Shown here: piece after piece, positions 40,608-53,431 of the stretch
Numbering within the stretch: the first letter of the stretch is position 1
Layout of the letters: the number at the start of each line of letters is the position of its first letter
Origin: Prochlorococcus sp. AG-363-B11
Lineage (GTDB): Bacteria > Cyanobacteriota > Cyanobacteriia > PCC-6307 > Cyanobiaceae
Direction: 5' to 3'
Length of the DNA stretch: 64,000 nt
Assembly (NCBI GenBank): GCA_003278425.1
Contig: QCFE01000004.1
Coordinates: 1-64,000 of the forward strand
Notes under the pieces: model-generated
Told to the model about the DNA's origin: nothing
Databases searched by the model: none
Seen by the model: only the letters and a program-made list of their open reading frames with translations
Made by a program: the position numbers and the translations under genes

Positions 40608-40911
40608 GATTTAAAAATTTTTCTTTACAACCAGTTCCTCATATCAAAAGAGCAACGTCAAGGGAGCCATAAAAAACCAGTCTCGTCGATTCTTAAAACA
40701 AGACAAACTGCTAGAAAAGCCTTCTTCACATTTCAACAGGGTGGACTTATAGCAAATTTATTAACAAGGTCGCTAAATATTAACTTTTCACGCTTTTCCA
40801 CAGCTTCTTATGTTTAGGCCTTTAGAGAAGTGAATCTTGTGGAAAGAATGTGCAATGAGTCTATAGATTTATCTAAATACTGGAAATATTTAAGAATACA
40901 ATCACATTTTT
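40608..40911. other. Gap between DUF2811 and DUF1818 genes
   Basis: The only frame here is an unconvincing plus-strand one that overlaps the DUF2811 start. Presumably this is the DUF2811 promoter region; no other signal is visible. Confidence 0.4.
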
Positions 40912-41286
40912 TTACTTGGAATCCCACATTGTTCTCATTGCGGCAGTTAAAGCTTTAGCACTTGAGACAGGCCAAAAAAGTTCTAATCCTCTAATGTTTT
41001 CATCTGCTTCTGAAAGAATGACCTTTAAGCTCCAATGCTCCCTCGTTCCTTCTATACAAGCCCACCATTGATTGCGTTCCATTTCTAGACATATTTCCTC
41101 TTCAGGCATTAACTGTTTTTTCGCCTTCCCATGCTCATCAATTAGATCAAAAACAATAGCGCACAACGACTCCCATTCGGTATGCAAAAGTTCTACTGCA
41201 CAATGGTTTGCCCCTATTAAAACCGAAAATTTCTTCTTAGAAATATCCCTTTCAAGTCTCCATCCAATCCCCTCATATCGAATCAC
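40912..41286 (-). CDS. DUF1818 family protein
   Basis: Features include [23 protein letters not shown] at the start and [21 protein letters not shown] at the end, the typical cyanobacterial DUF1818 pattern of about 120 residues. The start overlaps the end of rpoZ by four bases, so the two are coupled. Function unknown. Confidence 0.85.
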   Translation of the reverse strand: MIRYEGIGWRLERDISKKKFSVLIGANHCAVELLHTEWESLCAIVFDLIDEHGKAKKQLMPEEEICLEMERNQWWACIEGTREHWSLKVILSEADENIRGLELFWPVSSAKALTAAMRTMWDSK

Positions 41287-41522
41287 CCTGGCAACAAATC
41301 AGGCTGGTCCTGCTCATCACTAAGTTCAATAATTGATCTTTGTACAGGCTTTACAGATGATTCTTCTAATAATCCATCAAAGTCATCAAAGCGCCTCTGC
41401 TTTGCTCTAAAAGCAATCCGAACAGTAGTTAAATATCTATTGCTAGCTTGACGAATAAGACTTTCGCCACGCTTTGCAAGATCTTGAGAGTCAAATCCAG
41501 TCTTAATCACACAAATCTTCAA
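41283..41522 (-). CDS. rpoZ: RNA polymerase omega subunit
   Basis: The motif [37 protein letters not shown] matches cyanobacterial omega (helix with NRYRxTVQVANRAKRRR). Omega helps assemble and stabilise RNA polymerase through the beta-prime subunit. Its 79 residues are normal for the group. It is overlapped at its end by the DUF1818 gene. Confidence 0.88.
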   Translation of the reverse strand: MKICVIKTGFDSQDLAKRGESLIRQASNRYLTTVRIAFRAKQRRFDDFDGLLEESSVKPVQRSIIELSDEQDQPDLLPG

Positions 41523-41596
41523 ATAGTTTATTTAGTTTAATAGATAAGCTCCCAAAGAAGTCAAAATAAAAGAAATAGAAAACAATGAAAAATTAA

Positions 41597-43207
41597 TTGG
41601 ACCTCTCAATTGACAACAATGTCAAAACGCTAGCCGGTACTCTTGCTATTGACCTTGGGAGCACAACAACTGTTGTTGCTTTCCAAGGAGAAAATCAACT
41701 AAATGTTGAGTTACTTGAATTGCCCTCCATTTGCAGAGCTCCTGGGGAAGTACCAAGCCTTATATGGAAATCATCAGTTGCAGGAGAACCATCTTTTTTG
41801 TTCGGCCAGGAAGTAAAGAATCTTGCTCTTGACGACAATAAAGAAAAAGCTCTGATTTCTGATTTTAAACGCTGGATAGGTGCTCCAAAAAATCTAGTTC
41901 CTGAAAATTTTGTCTTACCACCAGAAGAAGCTGGTGAACTTTTAATCAAAGAAATCTGGAAGAGGATACCGCCCGAATTGGAAGTCAAGAAACTTGTTTT
42001 ATCCGCTCCAGTTGAAAGCTATAAAAAGTATAGAGAATGGCTGCATTCTGTTTGTAGTGATTTAAACGTTAAAGAAATAGCCTTAGTGGATGAACCTACT
42101 GCGGCAGCATTTGGTGCAGGGCTCCCAGGAGGTTCAAAATTATTAGTAGTTGATATAGGAGGAAGCACAATAGATATGTCAATGGTCCTCCTTGAAGGGG
42201 GCGAAGGAGAAGCTGAACCAATTGCACAATTAATTCGCTTTGGTGGTGAAGACCTAGAAGGGAAAAGTAAGCAGATTATTCGTGGTGCAAAAGTTCTTGG
42301 GAAAGCAGGCCTTCGCTTAGGGGGGAGAGATTTTGACAGATGGATACTTGATTATCTTCATCCAGATTCGCCACAATCTGAATTGCTCCTTAATACTGCA
42401 GAGACATTAAAATGCAGGCTCAGCGATATCAAAATCAATAAAAACCAAAAACTTACTGAAGAGATTTCTATTGAATCTCAAGAAGAACCAATCAAATTTG
42501 GTTTAAGGAGAATTGAATTAGAAGATCTACTTAAAGAAAAAGGGTTATTCAAAAGTATTTCCAAATTATTAGAACAAACTCTTGCAAGAGGGAGAGCAAA
42601 TGGGTGTGAAATCGAAGATCTTACAGGGGTAGTAATTGTTGGAGGTGGTTCTCAGATACCATCCATTAAAAACTGCCTTGTCGAGAAAGTTGGGAAAGAC
42701 AAGTTACTTGTTCCACCACCTATAGAAGCTGTAGCAATTGGCGCACTAAAATTAACTCCAGGAGTAATGGTTAGGGATGTTTTAAACAGAGGGGTTTCAT
42801 TACGATATTGGGATCTAAAGACAAATCAGCATAATTGGCATCCTCTCTTCTTTTCTGGGCAACCATGGCCAACAATTAAACCTCTAGAAATTATTATCAG
42901 TGCAAATACAAAAAGCCAATTAGAAGTTGAATTGATAATTGCTGACAATGAAATGAATCAAATTCAAGAAATTATTTATGAGAATGGAATACCTGTTATC
43001 AAAGATAACCAAACAACTCAATTAACAAATATATTGCCTTGGGAAATTGATCCAATAATGGTCAAATTAGATCAACCTGGAGAGATAGGTTCAGATTGTT
43101 TAAAAGTACAATTTTCTATCAATGAATCTTGCCAACTCTATTTAGAAGCTTTTGACCTCAGAAGTAAGAATAAGGTAATACAAAAAACAATTGGATCACT
43201 TAGATAA
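41597..43207 (+). CDS. Hsp70/DnaK-like protein, short form
   Basis: The ATPase domain is complete: AIDLGSTTTVVAF (phosphate 1), VDEPTAAAFGAG, VVDIGGSTIDMSMV (phosphate 2) and GVVIVGGGSQIPSI (adenosine). The C-terminal part is shorter (536 residues) than DnaK, with a reduced substrate domain and no long lid or EEVD-like tail. The start is TTG (41597), since upstream ATGs lead to stops. Cyanobacteria carry several DnaK paralogues and this divergent one probably has a special client. Confidence 0.85.
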   Translation: MDLSIDNNVKTLAGTLAIDLGSTTTVVAFQGENQLNVELLELPSICRAPGEVPSLIWKSSVAGEPSFLFGQEVKNLALDDNKEKALISDFKRWIGAPKNLVPENFVLPPEEAGELLIKEIWKRIPPELEVKKLVLSAPVESYKKYREWLHSVCSDLNVKEIALVDEPTAAAFGAGLPGGSKLLVVDIGGSTIDMSMVLLEGGEGEAEPIAQLIRFGGEDLEGKSKQIIRGAKVLGKAGLRLGGRDFDRWILDYLHPDSPQSELLLNTAETLKCRLSDIKINKNQKLTEEISIESQEEPIKFGLRRIELEDLLKEKGLFKSISKLLEQTLARGRANGCEIEDLTGVVIVGGGSQIPSIKNCLVEKVGKDKLLVPPPIEAVAIGALKLTPGVMVRDVLNRGVSLRYWDLKTNQHNWHPLFFSGQPWPTIKPLEIIISANTKSQLEVELIIADNEMNQIQEIIYENGIPVIKDNQTTQLTNILPWEIDPIMVKLDQPGEIGSDCLKVQFSINESCQLYLEAFDLRSKNKVIQKTIGSLR

Positions 43208-43221
43208 GATACCTTTTCATC

Positions 43222-43782
43222 TTATTTTGCATCCCCAAGGTAAACCCCTTCTTCCCCATCAATTTGATTTAGTCTCAACTCAATAGTTTCTGTTCTCTTA
43301 GTAGGGACCTTCCTACCAAAGAAGTCAGGCTGTATAGGTAGCTCTCTATGTCCGCTTCTATCAACCATTACCAAAAGCATTACTTTCTGAGGTCTCCCCC
43401 ATGCTTGAAGTGATTCAATCGCTGCACGAACTGTTCTTCCAGTAAATATCACATCATCAACCAAAAGCACTTGTCGACCGTCCAAGTTTGATGGCAAGGA
43501 AGTGGGAGGAGCCATCCTTGTACCTAATCGAACAAGATCATCTCTATAAAAGGTAGGATCAATTATACCTTGTTCAATTTGATGACCTGTTTTCTCCATT
43601 AGTTGACTGGCCAAAACTTCTGCAAGTTGAATACCCCTAGTTGGTATACCTAAAAGCAATAAGTCCTTGGTATGTGAAATACTTTCAAGAATTTGCGAAG
43701 AAAGTCTTGTTAGAGTTCTAGCCAACTCTTCCTTAGAAAGTATTTCCAATCGTTGAGGAATAGCCGGATCAGTCATTGGCAA
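43222..43782 (-). CDS. pyrR: PyrR-type uracil phosphoribosyltransferase/regulator
   Basis: The PRPP site VLLVDDVIFTGRTVRAAIESL is intact, and GIPTRGIQLAEVLA and DRSGHRELPIQPDFFGRKVPT match PyrR rather than Upp. The enzyme makes UMP from uracil and in other bacteria binds pyr mRNA. No pyr operon is nearby, so the enzyme role is more likely here. It converges with the Hsp70 gene. Confidence 0.9.
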   Translation of the reverse strand: MPMTDPAIPQRLEILSKEELARTLTRLSSQILESISHTKDLLLLGIPTRGIQLAEVLASQLMEKTGHQIEQGIIDPTFYRDDLVRLGTRMAPPTSLPSNLDGRQVLLVDDVIFTGRTVRAAIESLQAWGRPQKVMLLVMVDRSGHRELPIQPDFFGRKVPTKRTETIELRLNQIDGEEGVYLGDAK

Positions 43783-43926
43783 TTGATTTGAGCGTCATTT
43801 TATGCAGTTTTGGAGATTTGATTCAATTTGGAAAAGCTAACGGAAGTTAATACAAATAATGCCCATGACCAACAAAGAAGTAATTTGAGGACAAAGCTTA
43901 CAAAAAACAGGGCTTCTATCCTACAC

Positions 43927-45549
43927 ATGCCGAACATTCGTTCCGCCCATTCAACCAAATCAGGTCATGTAGCCCCTGTTGTTTTAACCATCCTTGATGG
44001 TTGGGGTCATAGTGAAGAGACTAATAATAATGCAATTCGTGAAGCTTATACACCTGTTATGGATTCCTTATGGAAGGCATACCCGCATACACTTATACAA
44101 GCAAGTGGTGCAGATGTAGGTTTACCTGATAATCAAATGGGTAATTCCGAAGTAGGTCATCTAACAATTGGAGCAGGGCGGATAATCCAACAAGAGCTGG
44201 TAAGAATTAGCAATACAATAAAACTTAAAAAACTTGACCAAATTCCTAATTTGGCAAGTTGTGCAGAAGATTTAATAAAAAACAGTAAAACACTGCATTT
44301 AATAGGGCTATGTTCAGATGGTGGAGTACATAGTCATATAAGTCACTTATGTGGCCTTTTAGAGTGGGCTAAAGACAAAGGAATAAAAAAAGTTGCCATC
44401 CATGCTTTCACCGATGGTAGAGATACCCCTGCAAAAAGCTCGTTGCAATATTTAAAGTTGATTAATGAGAAGATTGAATCACTAGGAATTGGAGAACTTG
44501 CAAGTTTATGTGGAAGATATTGGTCCATGGATCGAGACAATAGATGGGAAAGAATCGAAAAGGCATATGACTTATTAACCAATCCTGAATTCCCTATAAG
44601 CAACTGCACTAGTAATGAAATTATATCTAATAGCTATGAAGAAAATATCACTGATGAGTTTCTAGAACCTGTACGCCTTACCCCTTCTTATCTTCAAGAA
44701 GGAGATGGGTTAATAATGTTCAATTTTCGTCCTGATAGAGCTCGCCAGTTGATTAAATCAATAACGATTAAAAATTTTGATGATTTCCAACGTAAGCATC
44801 ATCCAAAAGTAAAAACCGTTACTTTTACACAATATGAAGCTGGTTTGCCAGTTTCAGTAGCTTTCCCACCAGAGTCTCTTGACAATCTATTGGGTCAAGT
44901 GATTTCAGAAAATCAACTACTTCAATACAGGACTGCGGAAACTGAAAAGTATCCACATGTTACGTACTTCTTTAATGGTGGAATTGAGAAGCCTTTACCT
45001 GGAGAACATCGCCATCTGGTTCCTTCCCCAAGAGTAGCTACTTATGATATCTCACCAGAGATGTCAGCTGAAAAACTAACAAGAAGTTGTCAAGAAGCAA
45101 TTGAAAGTGGTATTTATTCTCTAATAGTTATTAACTATGCAAATCCAGATATGGTTGGTCATACAGGTATTCATGAGGCAACTAAAAAAGCTATTAATAC
45201 TGTTGATAATTGTATTGGCAGAATTCTAAACTCGACAGGTAAAATGCATGGCACCCTTTTAATAACAGCAGACCATGGGAATGCTGAATTAATGAAAGGC
45301 CCAGATGGAGAACCCTGGACTGCACACACAACAAACCCAGTACCTGTAATTCTAATAGAAGGGGAAGGAAGAAAAATAGCCGGTGAAGGGAATTCTCTCC
45401 GATTAAGAGAGGATGGGGGGCTCGCAGATATAGCTCCTACACTTCTTCAATTACTATCATTAGAGAAACCTAAAGCAATGACAGGTTCATCTTTGATTAA
45501 AACCATTGATACTTCGTCTAAGACTTCCTTTGTTCCTCAACCTGCCTAA
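43927..45549 (+). CDS. gpmI: 2,3-bisphosphoglycerate-independent phosphoglycerate mutase
   Basis: This enzyme interconverts 3- and 2-phosphoglycerate in glycolysis, with two Mn ions. Key motifs: [12 protein letters not shown] (metal Asp), [15 protein letters not shown] (catalytic Ser), [24 protein letters not shown] and ITADHGNAE. The ATG at 43927 gives 540 residues, the usual length. A TTG at 43828 would add 33 residues with no family likeness. The secG gene follows 12 bases after the stop. Confidence 0.93.
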   Translation: MPNIRSAHSTKSGHVAPVVLTILDGWGHSEETNNNAIREAYTPVMDSLWKAYPHTLIQASGADVGLPDNQMGNSEVGHLTIGAGRIIQQELVRISNTIKLKKLDQIPNLASCAEDLIKNSKTLHLIGLCSDGGVHSHISHLCGLLEWAKDKGIKKVAIHAFTDGRDTPAKSSLQYLKLINEKIESLGIGELASLCGRYWSMDRDNRWERIEKAYDLLTNPEFPISNCTSNEIISNSYEENITDEFLEPVRLTPSYLQEGDGLIMFNFRPDRARQLIKSITIKNFDDFQRKHHPKVKTVTFTQYEAGLPVSVAFPPESLDNLLGQVISENQLLQYRTAETEKYPHVTYFFNGGIEKPLPGEHRHLVPSPRVATYDISPEMSAEKLTRSCQEAIESGIYSLIVINYANPDMVGHTGIHEATKKAINTVDNCIGRILNSTGKMHGTLLITADHGNAELMKGPDGEPWTAHTTNPVPVILIEGEGRKIAGEGNSLRLREDGGLADIAPTLLQLLSLEKPKAMTGSSLIKTIDTSSKTSFVPQPA

Positions 45550-45561
45550 AACAATCTTCAA

Positions 45562-45792
45562 ATGCTAATTTCTGTCCTTTCCTGGATCTGGGTTTCCAGT
45601 GGATTATTGCTCATATTCCTTGTCCTCTTACATAGTCCAAAAGGAGATGGGATGGGAGGGCTTGCCGCAAGTGGCAGTTCTATGTTCTCTAGTGCGAGCA
45701 GTGCCGAAGCAACGTTAAATAAAGCCACATGGTTCTCCTTGGCAATTTTCCTAGGACTTGCTGTAATTCTTAGTGCTGGATGGTTAAAGTAA
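45562..45792 (+). CDS. secG: SecG translocase subunit
   Basis: Two membrane helices (SWIWVSSGLLLIFLVLLHSPKGDGMGG, then WFSLAIFLGLAVILSAGWL) are separated by the typical SSMFSSASSAEATLNKAT. It is a component of the SecYEG channel. It directly follows gpmI, an arrangement common in cyanobacteria. Confidence 0.92.
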   Translation: MLISVLSWIWVSSGLLLIFLVLLHSPKGDGMGGLAASGSSMFSSASSAEATLNKATWFSLAIFLGLAVILSAGWLK

Positions 45793-45861
45793 AGTTTGAA
45801 GATTCCTTATTTGAGTTTTTCGCAAAATTCTTTTAAATAAATACTTTTTAGCTTCTAAAAA

Positions 45862-46131
45862 ATGATTTTAAATAAAAATAGAATCCTAGTTTTATTTATA
45901 CTTCTCAATCTCTTTTATATCCCAAATGGATATACTAGAAAAAAAATCTGTGATATTAAGTTCAATGTGAAAGAAGGAGTAAAAGAACTTGAAAATAAAG
46001 TAAATCTTCAAAAACGGTATAAACATTTTCCAGGGAAATCCGAATTCTATTGTTATCAAATAGGTCTTGAACATGACACTAATCAAAAACCAATTAGCTC
46101 AAAACCTATTTATGCATGCTGCCAAGAATAG
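45862..46131 (+). CDS. Secreted small protein, 89 residues
   Basis: A signal peptide (ILVLFILLNLFYIPNGYT) precedes a basic mature part with four cysteines (KKICDIKF, FYCYQIG, ACCQE). The family is unknown. It is alone in a gap with a long AT-rich inverted repeat behind it. Confidence 0.55.
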   Translation: MILNKNRILVLFILLNLFYIPNGYTRKKICDIKFNVKEGVKELENKVNLQKRYKHFPGKSEFYCYQIGLEHDTNQKPISSKPIYACCQE

Positions 46132-46232
46132 AAAGAAGTTACTAACATAATCTTGCAATGATATTCGTAGGAGTAACAAAAACTCAACTAGTTTTTAAAA
46201 ATCAAAAAGATTAGTCCAAGTGGACTTAATTA

Positions 46233-46282
46233 ACAAAGAACTAATTTAAATAATCTTAGGACTATTTAAATTAGTTCTTTGT
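46233..46282. terminator. Long inverted repeat, 20-base arms
   Basis: Exact arms around AAAGAACTAATTTAAATA with a 10-base loop. Ends are rich in A/T, so it is probably the terminator of the small secreted gene, though an unusually long one. Confidence 0.6.
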
Positions 46283-46383
46283 AAGTAATTAGAATCTGCT
46301 TCTTATTAGGCTGATTTATATAGCTTCTTGCCTGGATAGCTGAAAAAACTATAAACGCTTTCTTGAAACTTTTTCATGGCTAA

Positions 46384-46423
46384 ATAAAAAAGGGACAGAG
46401 TTATAACCCTGCCCCTTTTTTAT
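46384..46423 (-). terminator. Terminator of groEL
   Basis: On the minus strand, a stem GGGGCAGGG / CTCTGTCCC, followed by TTTTTTATTT, about 30 bases after the groEL stop. The A-run on the other side lets it work on both strands. Confidence 0.8.
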
Positions 46424-46451
46424 CTAATAATTTTCAACTATTGATCATTCA

Positions 46452-48110
<1,659 letters not shown>

Positions 48111-48150
48111 TTAAAAAATTAAAGTTTTGCTTTGGGCTATGCAATCGTAT

Positions 48151-48462
48151 TCAGTTGACTACTGCGAGAATATCCTTTTCTGACAAAAGGACATATTCAT
48201 CGCCACCAAGCTTGATGTCAGTGCCTGCATACTTGCTATAGAGGACTTTGTCACCAACTCCAACTTCTGGAGCTTGTCGGGAACCATCTTCGTTTCGTTT
48301 CCCTGGGCCAACTTGAGCAACCTCACCAACCTGAGGTTTTTCTTTAGCAGTATCTGGGAGTAAAATCCCACCAGCCGTTTTCTCTTCTGATTCAGAGACT
48401 TTAATAAAAACACGATCTCCAAGTGGCTTAACAGTGGAGACGCTGAGAGAGACAGCCGCCAT
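48151..48462 (-). CDS. groS: Co-chaperonin GroES
   Basis: The 103-residue sequence includes [34 protein letters not shown] (mobile loop) and [30 protein letters not shown]. It forms the heptameric lid of GroEL and is first in the groES-groEL operon. No CIRCE operator (TTAGCACTC and its repeat) is seen upstream. Confidence 0.96.
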   Translation of the reverse strand: MAAVSLSVSTVKPLGDRVFIKVSESEEKTAGGILLPDTAKEKPQVGEVAQVGPGKRNEDGSRQAPEVGVGDKVLYSKYAGTDIKLGGDEYVLLSEKDILAVVN

Positions 48463-48578
48463 GAATTAATGCAGGATCAATAGTTTTGCGAGATTTTCGC
48501 CTAAAGAAACGAGGAATACTCGAATCCATATGAACAACAAGATATTCACCAAAGCAGCCCCGCGACTACAACTGTTCT

Positions 48579-48599
48579 GTGCGGTTGACCGAACCGCAC
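48579..48599. promoter_or_regulatory. Inverted repeat between groES and atpD
   Basis: GTGCGGTT-GACCG-AACCGCAC, 8-base arms. It is GC-rich against its surroundings, in the divergent region serving groES and atpD. Operator or transcript hairpin; not decided. Confidence 0.4.
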
Positions 48600-48668
48600 C
48601 ACATACCATCCCTGCATAGTGGTAGTCTTGCGCGGTTTAATGTGATTTGCTTAAAAGTAAATCTTTAA

Positions 48669-50153
<1,485 letters not shown>

Positions 50154-50183
50154 ATCAAAGGGAACTAGAGATTCCCTTTGATT
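50154..50183 (+). terminator. Hairpin between atpD and atpC
   Basis: ATCAAAGGGAA / TTCCCTTTGAT arms around a 7-base loop, directly after the atpD stop. No strong U-run follows. It may attenuate or protect the transcript and set the beta:epsilon ratio. Confidence 0.6.
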
Positions 50184-50231
50184 TCAGTTATTAATCAATC
50201 CTAATTTCAATCATCCAACCTAACAACAAAA

Positions 50232-50642
50232 ATGTCCATCACCCTCAGAGTACTTGCTCCAGACAAGAGTGTGTTTGACGACACAGTAGAAGAAGTTATT
50301 CTTCCTAGTACTACAGGCCTACTAGGAATTCTTCCAGGGCATATTTCAATGGTTACAGCAATAGATATAGGTGTTCTGAAAGTTCGTAGCAGTAATGGAA
50401 AGTGGGACGCTATTGCTCTTATGGGGGGGTTTGCAGAAGTTGAATCTGATGATGTAACTGTGTTAGTAAATTCTGCTGAACTAGGAAAAAATATTGACTC
50501 CACAGAAGCAGAAAAAAAATTAGAGACTGCAAAAAATGAATTAAGTAAACTTGATGGGGAGGGAAACTCGCCAGAAAAAATCAAAGCACAAGAAACTCTT
50601 AACAAAGCTCGTGCAAGAGCTCAAGCCGTATTACTCAAGTAA
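50232..50642 (+). CDS. atpC: ATP synthase F1 subunit epsilon
   Basis: The N-terminal beta barrel ([36 protein letters not shown]) and the C-terminal helical hairpin ([14 protein letters not shown] ... [12 protein letters not shown]) are typical. It inhibits ATP hydrolysis and links F1 to the rotor. Its 136 residues are normal. It follows atpD after a 78-base gap with a hairpin. Confidence 0.95.
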   Translation: MSITLRVLAPDKSVFDDTVEEVILPSTTGLLGILPGHISMVTAIDIGVLKVRSSNGKWDAIALMGGFAEVESDDVTVLVNSAELGKNIDSTEAEKKLETAKNELSKLDGEGNSPEKIKAQETLNKARARAQAVLLK

Positions 50643-50658
50643 AAACTTAAATTAAAAA

Positions 50659-51138
50659 TTAGGCTGTCCCACAAAATGTAACTTCTGGGAATTTTAATTT
50701 AGCCTCTTCTAAAGTTTTTCCTTTTCCTTCCTCCTGCCAATAATTAATAACTTCAGTTGCTTTATTTAAGATTTCAACTCTCTCATTATCTGTAATCCAT
50801 GCTTTTTCTTCCAATTCTGTCTTGAGAGTTTCCCAGGCATCTTCCCTAGGCCAAAAGAAGTAAGCTGTAAGGGGACTAGTTCCTCCTCCTACTATTTGAT
50901 CCACTGCTAAAGCTACATTATCTGGCAGCCAAAGAATCTTTAAAAGAAATCTTCCCTCATCTGCTTTAGGGGTATGACCAGAAGGAACACCATCAGCATC
51001 AAAAGTTGCGGAAGCGAGAACTTCTGCAGCACCAAGCATGCCTGGGCGACCTCCCTTAGTCTTTTCCTCTCCAGCTACTTCAGGATTTGATTTTGCCTGT
51101 TCCTCTTGAATTGCAGAGGAACTATCGGAAACGCTCAT
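50659..51138 (-). CDS. Plastid-specific ribosomal protein 3 homologue (PSRP-3/Ycf65)
   Basis: The conserved core [41 protein letters not shown] is unmistakable. A longer Ser/Glu/Gly-rich N-terminal tail (about 60 residues) precedes it. It is a small-subunit ribosomal protein of cyanobacteria and plastids. It converges with atpC, 16 bases apart. Confidence 0.92.
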   Translation of the reverse strand: MSVSDSSSAIQEEQAKSNPEVAGEEKTKGGRPGMLGAAEVLASATFDADGVPSGHTPKADEGRFLLKILWLPDNVALAVDQIVGGGTSPLTAYFFWPREDAWETLKTELEEKAWITDNERVEILNKATEVINYWQEEGKGKTLEEAKLKFPEVTFCGTA

Positions 51139-51199
51139 TTCTAAGCCTTAGACAACTAACAATCAACTAACTTAACAGGATTAGCTGCATCAGGTAAAT

Positions 51200-51988
51200 T
51201 TGGATCTCAAAGGATTAGTACTATTGGACATTGATGGAGTTGTTCGTGATGTTGAGTACAGCTACCGTTTGGCACTTCAAGAAACAGTAAACCATTTCTC
51301 TAACTGGAGGCCTAGCAATCAAGTTGTTGATTCTCTCAAATCTGAAGGAAATTGGAATAATGATTGGGATGCAAGTTTTGAACTAATAAGAAGAAGAAAA
51401 GAGTTTAAAAAACTCTCGCTTAAATTACCTTCTAGAGATCATCTAATAGAAAAATTCAGTAATTTTTATTTTGGTGGGGCCTTTAACAATGAAGACCACA
51501 ATCAATGGGACGGCTTTATCAAAAATGAAAAGCTTCTGGTAAATAAAGATTTCTTTGATAAGTTGACTGAGAAAGAAATTGGCTGGGGTTTCGTTAGTGG
51601 AGCAGAAACTCCTTCAGCAAAGTATGTTCTCGAGCATCGTATTGGCCTAATCAACCCTCCTCTAATAGCAATGGGTGATGCTCCAGACAAACCAGACCCT
51701 ACAGGCTTAATTAATTTAGGTGAACACATCTTCTCTAAGCCTCTAGGTCAAGGAATGCCTCCCGTTGCATTCATTGGAGACACTGTTTCAGACGTTCTAA
51801 CTATTGTCAAAGCTCGCGAAAAATGCCCAAATCAACTATTTTCCAGTTTTGCGGTAGCGCCTCCACACTTGCACAAAAAAGAAAATCTTCATGAACGCTC
51901 AGTTTATGAAAATCAGCTAAGAAAAGCAGGAGCAGATGAAATCCTTTTATCAACAAAAGACATTCTTAAGCATATTTCCAATTGGTAA
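51200..51988 (+). CDS. HAD-like hydrolase
   Basis: Motif I is LVLLDIDGVVRDVE (nucleophile Asp and second Asp). Motif II/III elements are GFVSGAETPSAKYVL, PDKPDPTGL (Lys) and AFIGDTVSDVLTI (terminal Asp pair). The 262 residues match a cyanobacterial HAD subfamily of unknown substrate. The start is TTG at 51200, since no ATG precedes the first motif closely. Confidence 0.85.
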   Translation: MDLKGLVLLDIDGVVRDVEYSYRLALQETVNHFSNWRPSNQVVDSLKSEGNWNNDWDASFELIRRRKEFKKLSLKLPSRDHLIEKFSNFYFGGAFNNEDHNQWDGFIKNEKLLVNKDFFDKLTEKEIGWGFVSGAETPSAKYVLEHRIGLINPPLIAMGDAPDKPDPTGLINLGEHIFSKPLGQGMPPVAFIGDTVSDVLTIVKAREKCPNQLFSSFAVAPPHLHKKENLHERSVYENQLRKAGADEILLSTKDILKHISNW

Positions 51989-52008
51989 ATTTCTCAGATC
52001 TAACCACT

Positions 52009-53328
52009 TTATCGCTCCATATCATCTATTGATTTCAGTGCATTTGAGGAAAGGACATCAGGTTGATCACAGGTAACTAAAACATCATCCTCAATACGAA
52101 TACCGATATTTTTCCAGCGCTCTTCAATACTTGGCTGACCCTCAGGAACAGGTGTCAGATCACTGATATATATCCCAGGCTCAACAGTTAGGACCATCCC
52201 TTCTTCAAGTGGAATTGGGTACTCCCCCAAACGGTAGGCACCTACATCATGTACATCTAAACCAAGCCAGTGGCCTGTGCGATGCATATAAAGATGTCTA
52301 TACAACCCTTGTTCAACCAATGAATCAATAGAACCTTTTAACAATCCAAGGTCTATCAACCCTTCAACTAAAATTCTCACTGCTTGTAAATGTATTTCTT
52401 CAGCATTTTGCCCAGGTAATACATACTTAATAGCAGCATTTTGAGCAGCCAAAACAATTTCATAAATTGCCCTTTGCTCAGAAGTAAACTTCCCATTAAT
52501 GGGAAATGTTCTTGTTATATCTCCATTGTAATAATCATTAGTTGAACAACCAGCATCGATTAGCAGTAACTCTCGATCTTTTAAAAGAGCATTATTAGCA
52601 GTGTAGTGAAGAATACAAGCATTTTTTCCACCAGCTACTATTGAGCCGTAAGCAGGTCCTCTTCCTCCTTGATCCAAAAACGATTTTTCTATAACTCCCT
52701 GAATTTGACGTTCATTCATTCCTGCTCGAGTTATATCTCGGGCTAGTTCATGAGCATTTGAAGAGATTAGAGCAGCTTCTCGCAAGCGTTGAATTTCCCA
52801 AGAATCCTTTTTCAACCTCAGTTTATGAAGGAAGACAGCTGGATCAGTTAATGCTAGTGGGACCGAATCTCCTCTTGAAGATTTTTCTAATAGTTCGGAC
52901 CAAACTTTTAGAACTAAAGGTTCAACTTTCCGATGTTTACCTATACGAAAAACAATATTTTCAGCTCCATATAGATAATCTGCCAACTTCTTAGGGAAAT
53001 CGCATAAAGGGAAAGAAATATCAGCATGAAAGTGATCAACAGCCGCTTGTACACCCCACCGAAAACCATTCCAAATTTCAGCAGATGCCTCTTTCTGCAA
53101 AACAAATAAAATATATTTCTCTCCTTCTGGTCGATGGGGTAGGAACAATGCAATTGCTTCAGGTTCATCAAAACCAGTTAAATACCAAAAATCGCTATTC
53201 TGCCGAAAAGGGTATTCACAATCTGCATGATGCGTCACCAATTGTGCAGCAGGAATAATTGCCGCACTACTTCCCAATTCTTGCAAGAAGCGGTCACGCC
53301 GATGCTGATAAATGCGCTGATTTTTCAC
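52009..53328 (-). CDS. pepP: Xaa-Pro aminopeptidase (M24B)
   Basis: It removes N-terminal residues before proline using a binuclear metal centre. Ligands are visible in LLIDAGCSTNDYYNGDITRTF (two Asp), HRTGHWLGLDVHDVG (His), LTVEPGIYI (Glu) and GIRIEDDVLV (Glu). The N-terminal AMP_N domain covers about residues 1-150. The 439-residue length is normal. Confidence 0.94.
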   Translation of the reverse strand: MKNQRIYQHRRDRFLQELGSSAAIIPAAQLVTHHADCEYPFRQNSDFWYLTGFDEPEAIALFLPHRPEGEKYILFVLQKEASAEIWNGFRWGVQAAVDHFHADISFPLCDFPKKLADYLYGAENIVFRIGKHRKVEPLVLKVWSELLEKSSRGDSVPLALTDPAVFLHKLRLKKDSWEIQRLREAALISSNAHELARDITRAGMNERQIQGVIEKSFLDQGGRGPAYGSIVAGGKNACILHYTANNALLKDRELLLIDAGCSTNDYYNGDITRTFPINGKFTSEQRAIYEIVLAAQNAAIKYVLPGQNAEEIHLQAVRILVEGLIDLGLLKGSIDSLVEQGLYRHLYMHRTGHWLGLDVHDVGAYRLGEYPIPLEEGMVLTVEPGIYISDLTPVPEGQPSIEERWKNIGIRIEDDVLVTCDQPDVLSSNALKSIDDMER

Positions 53329-53431
53329 TGTAACTTCATAATCAATTAAATCCTTAAGGATGGCATGAACTCAAACATCATGGAAAATGAAGTTCTAATG
53401 GTTCTTCAAAATCAATGAAAGTCCTCAAGGT

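Noticed and set aside
40581..40817. Plus-strand 78-residue frame
   Set aside because: It overlaps the start of the DUF2811 gene and has no protein-like features.
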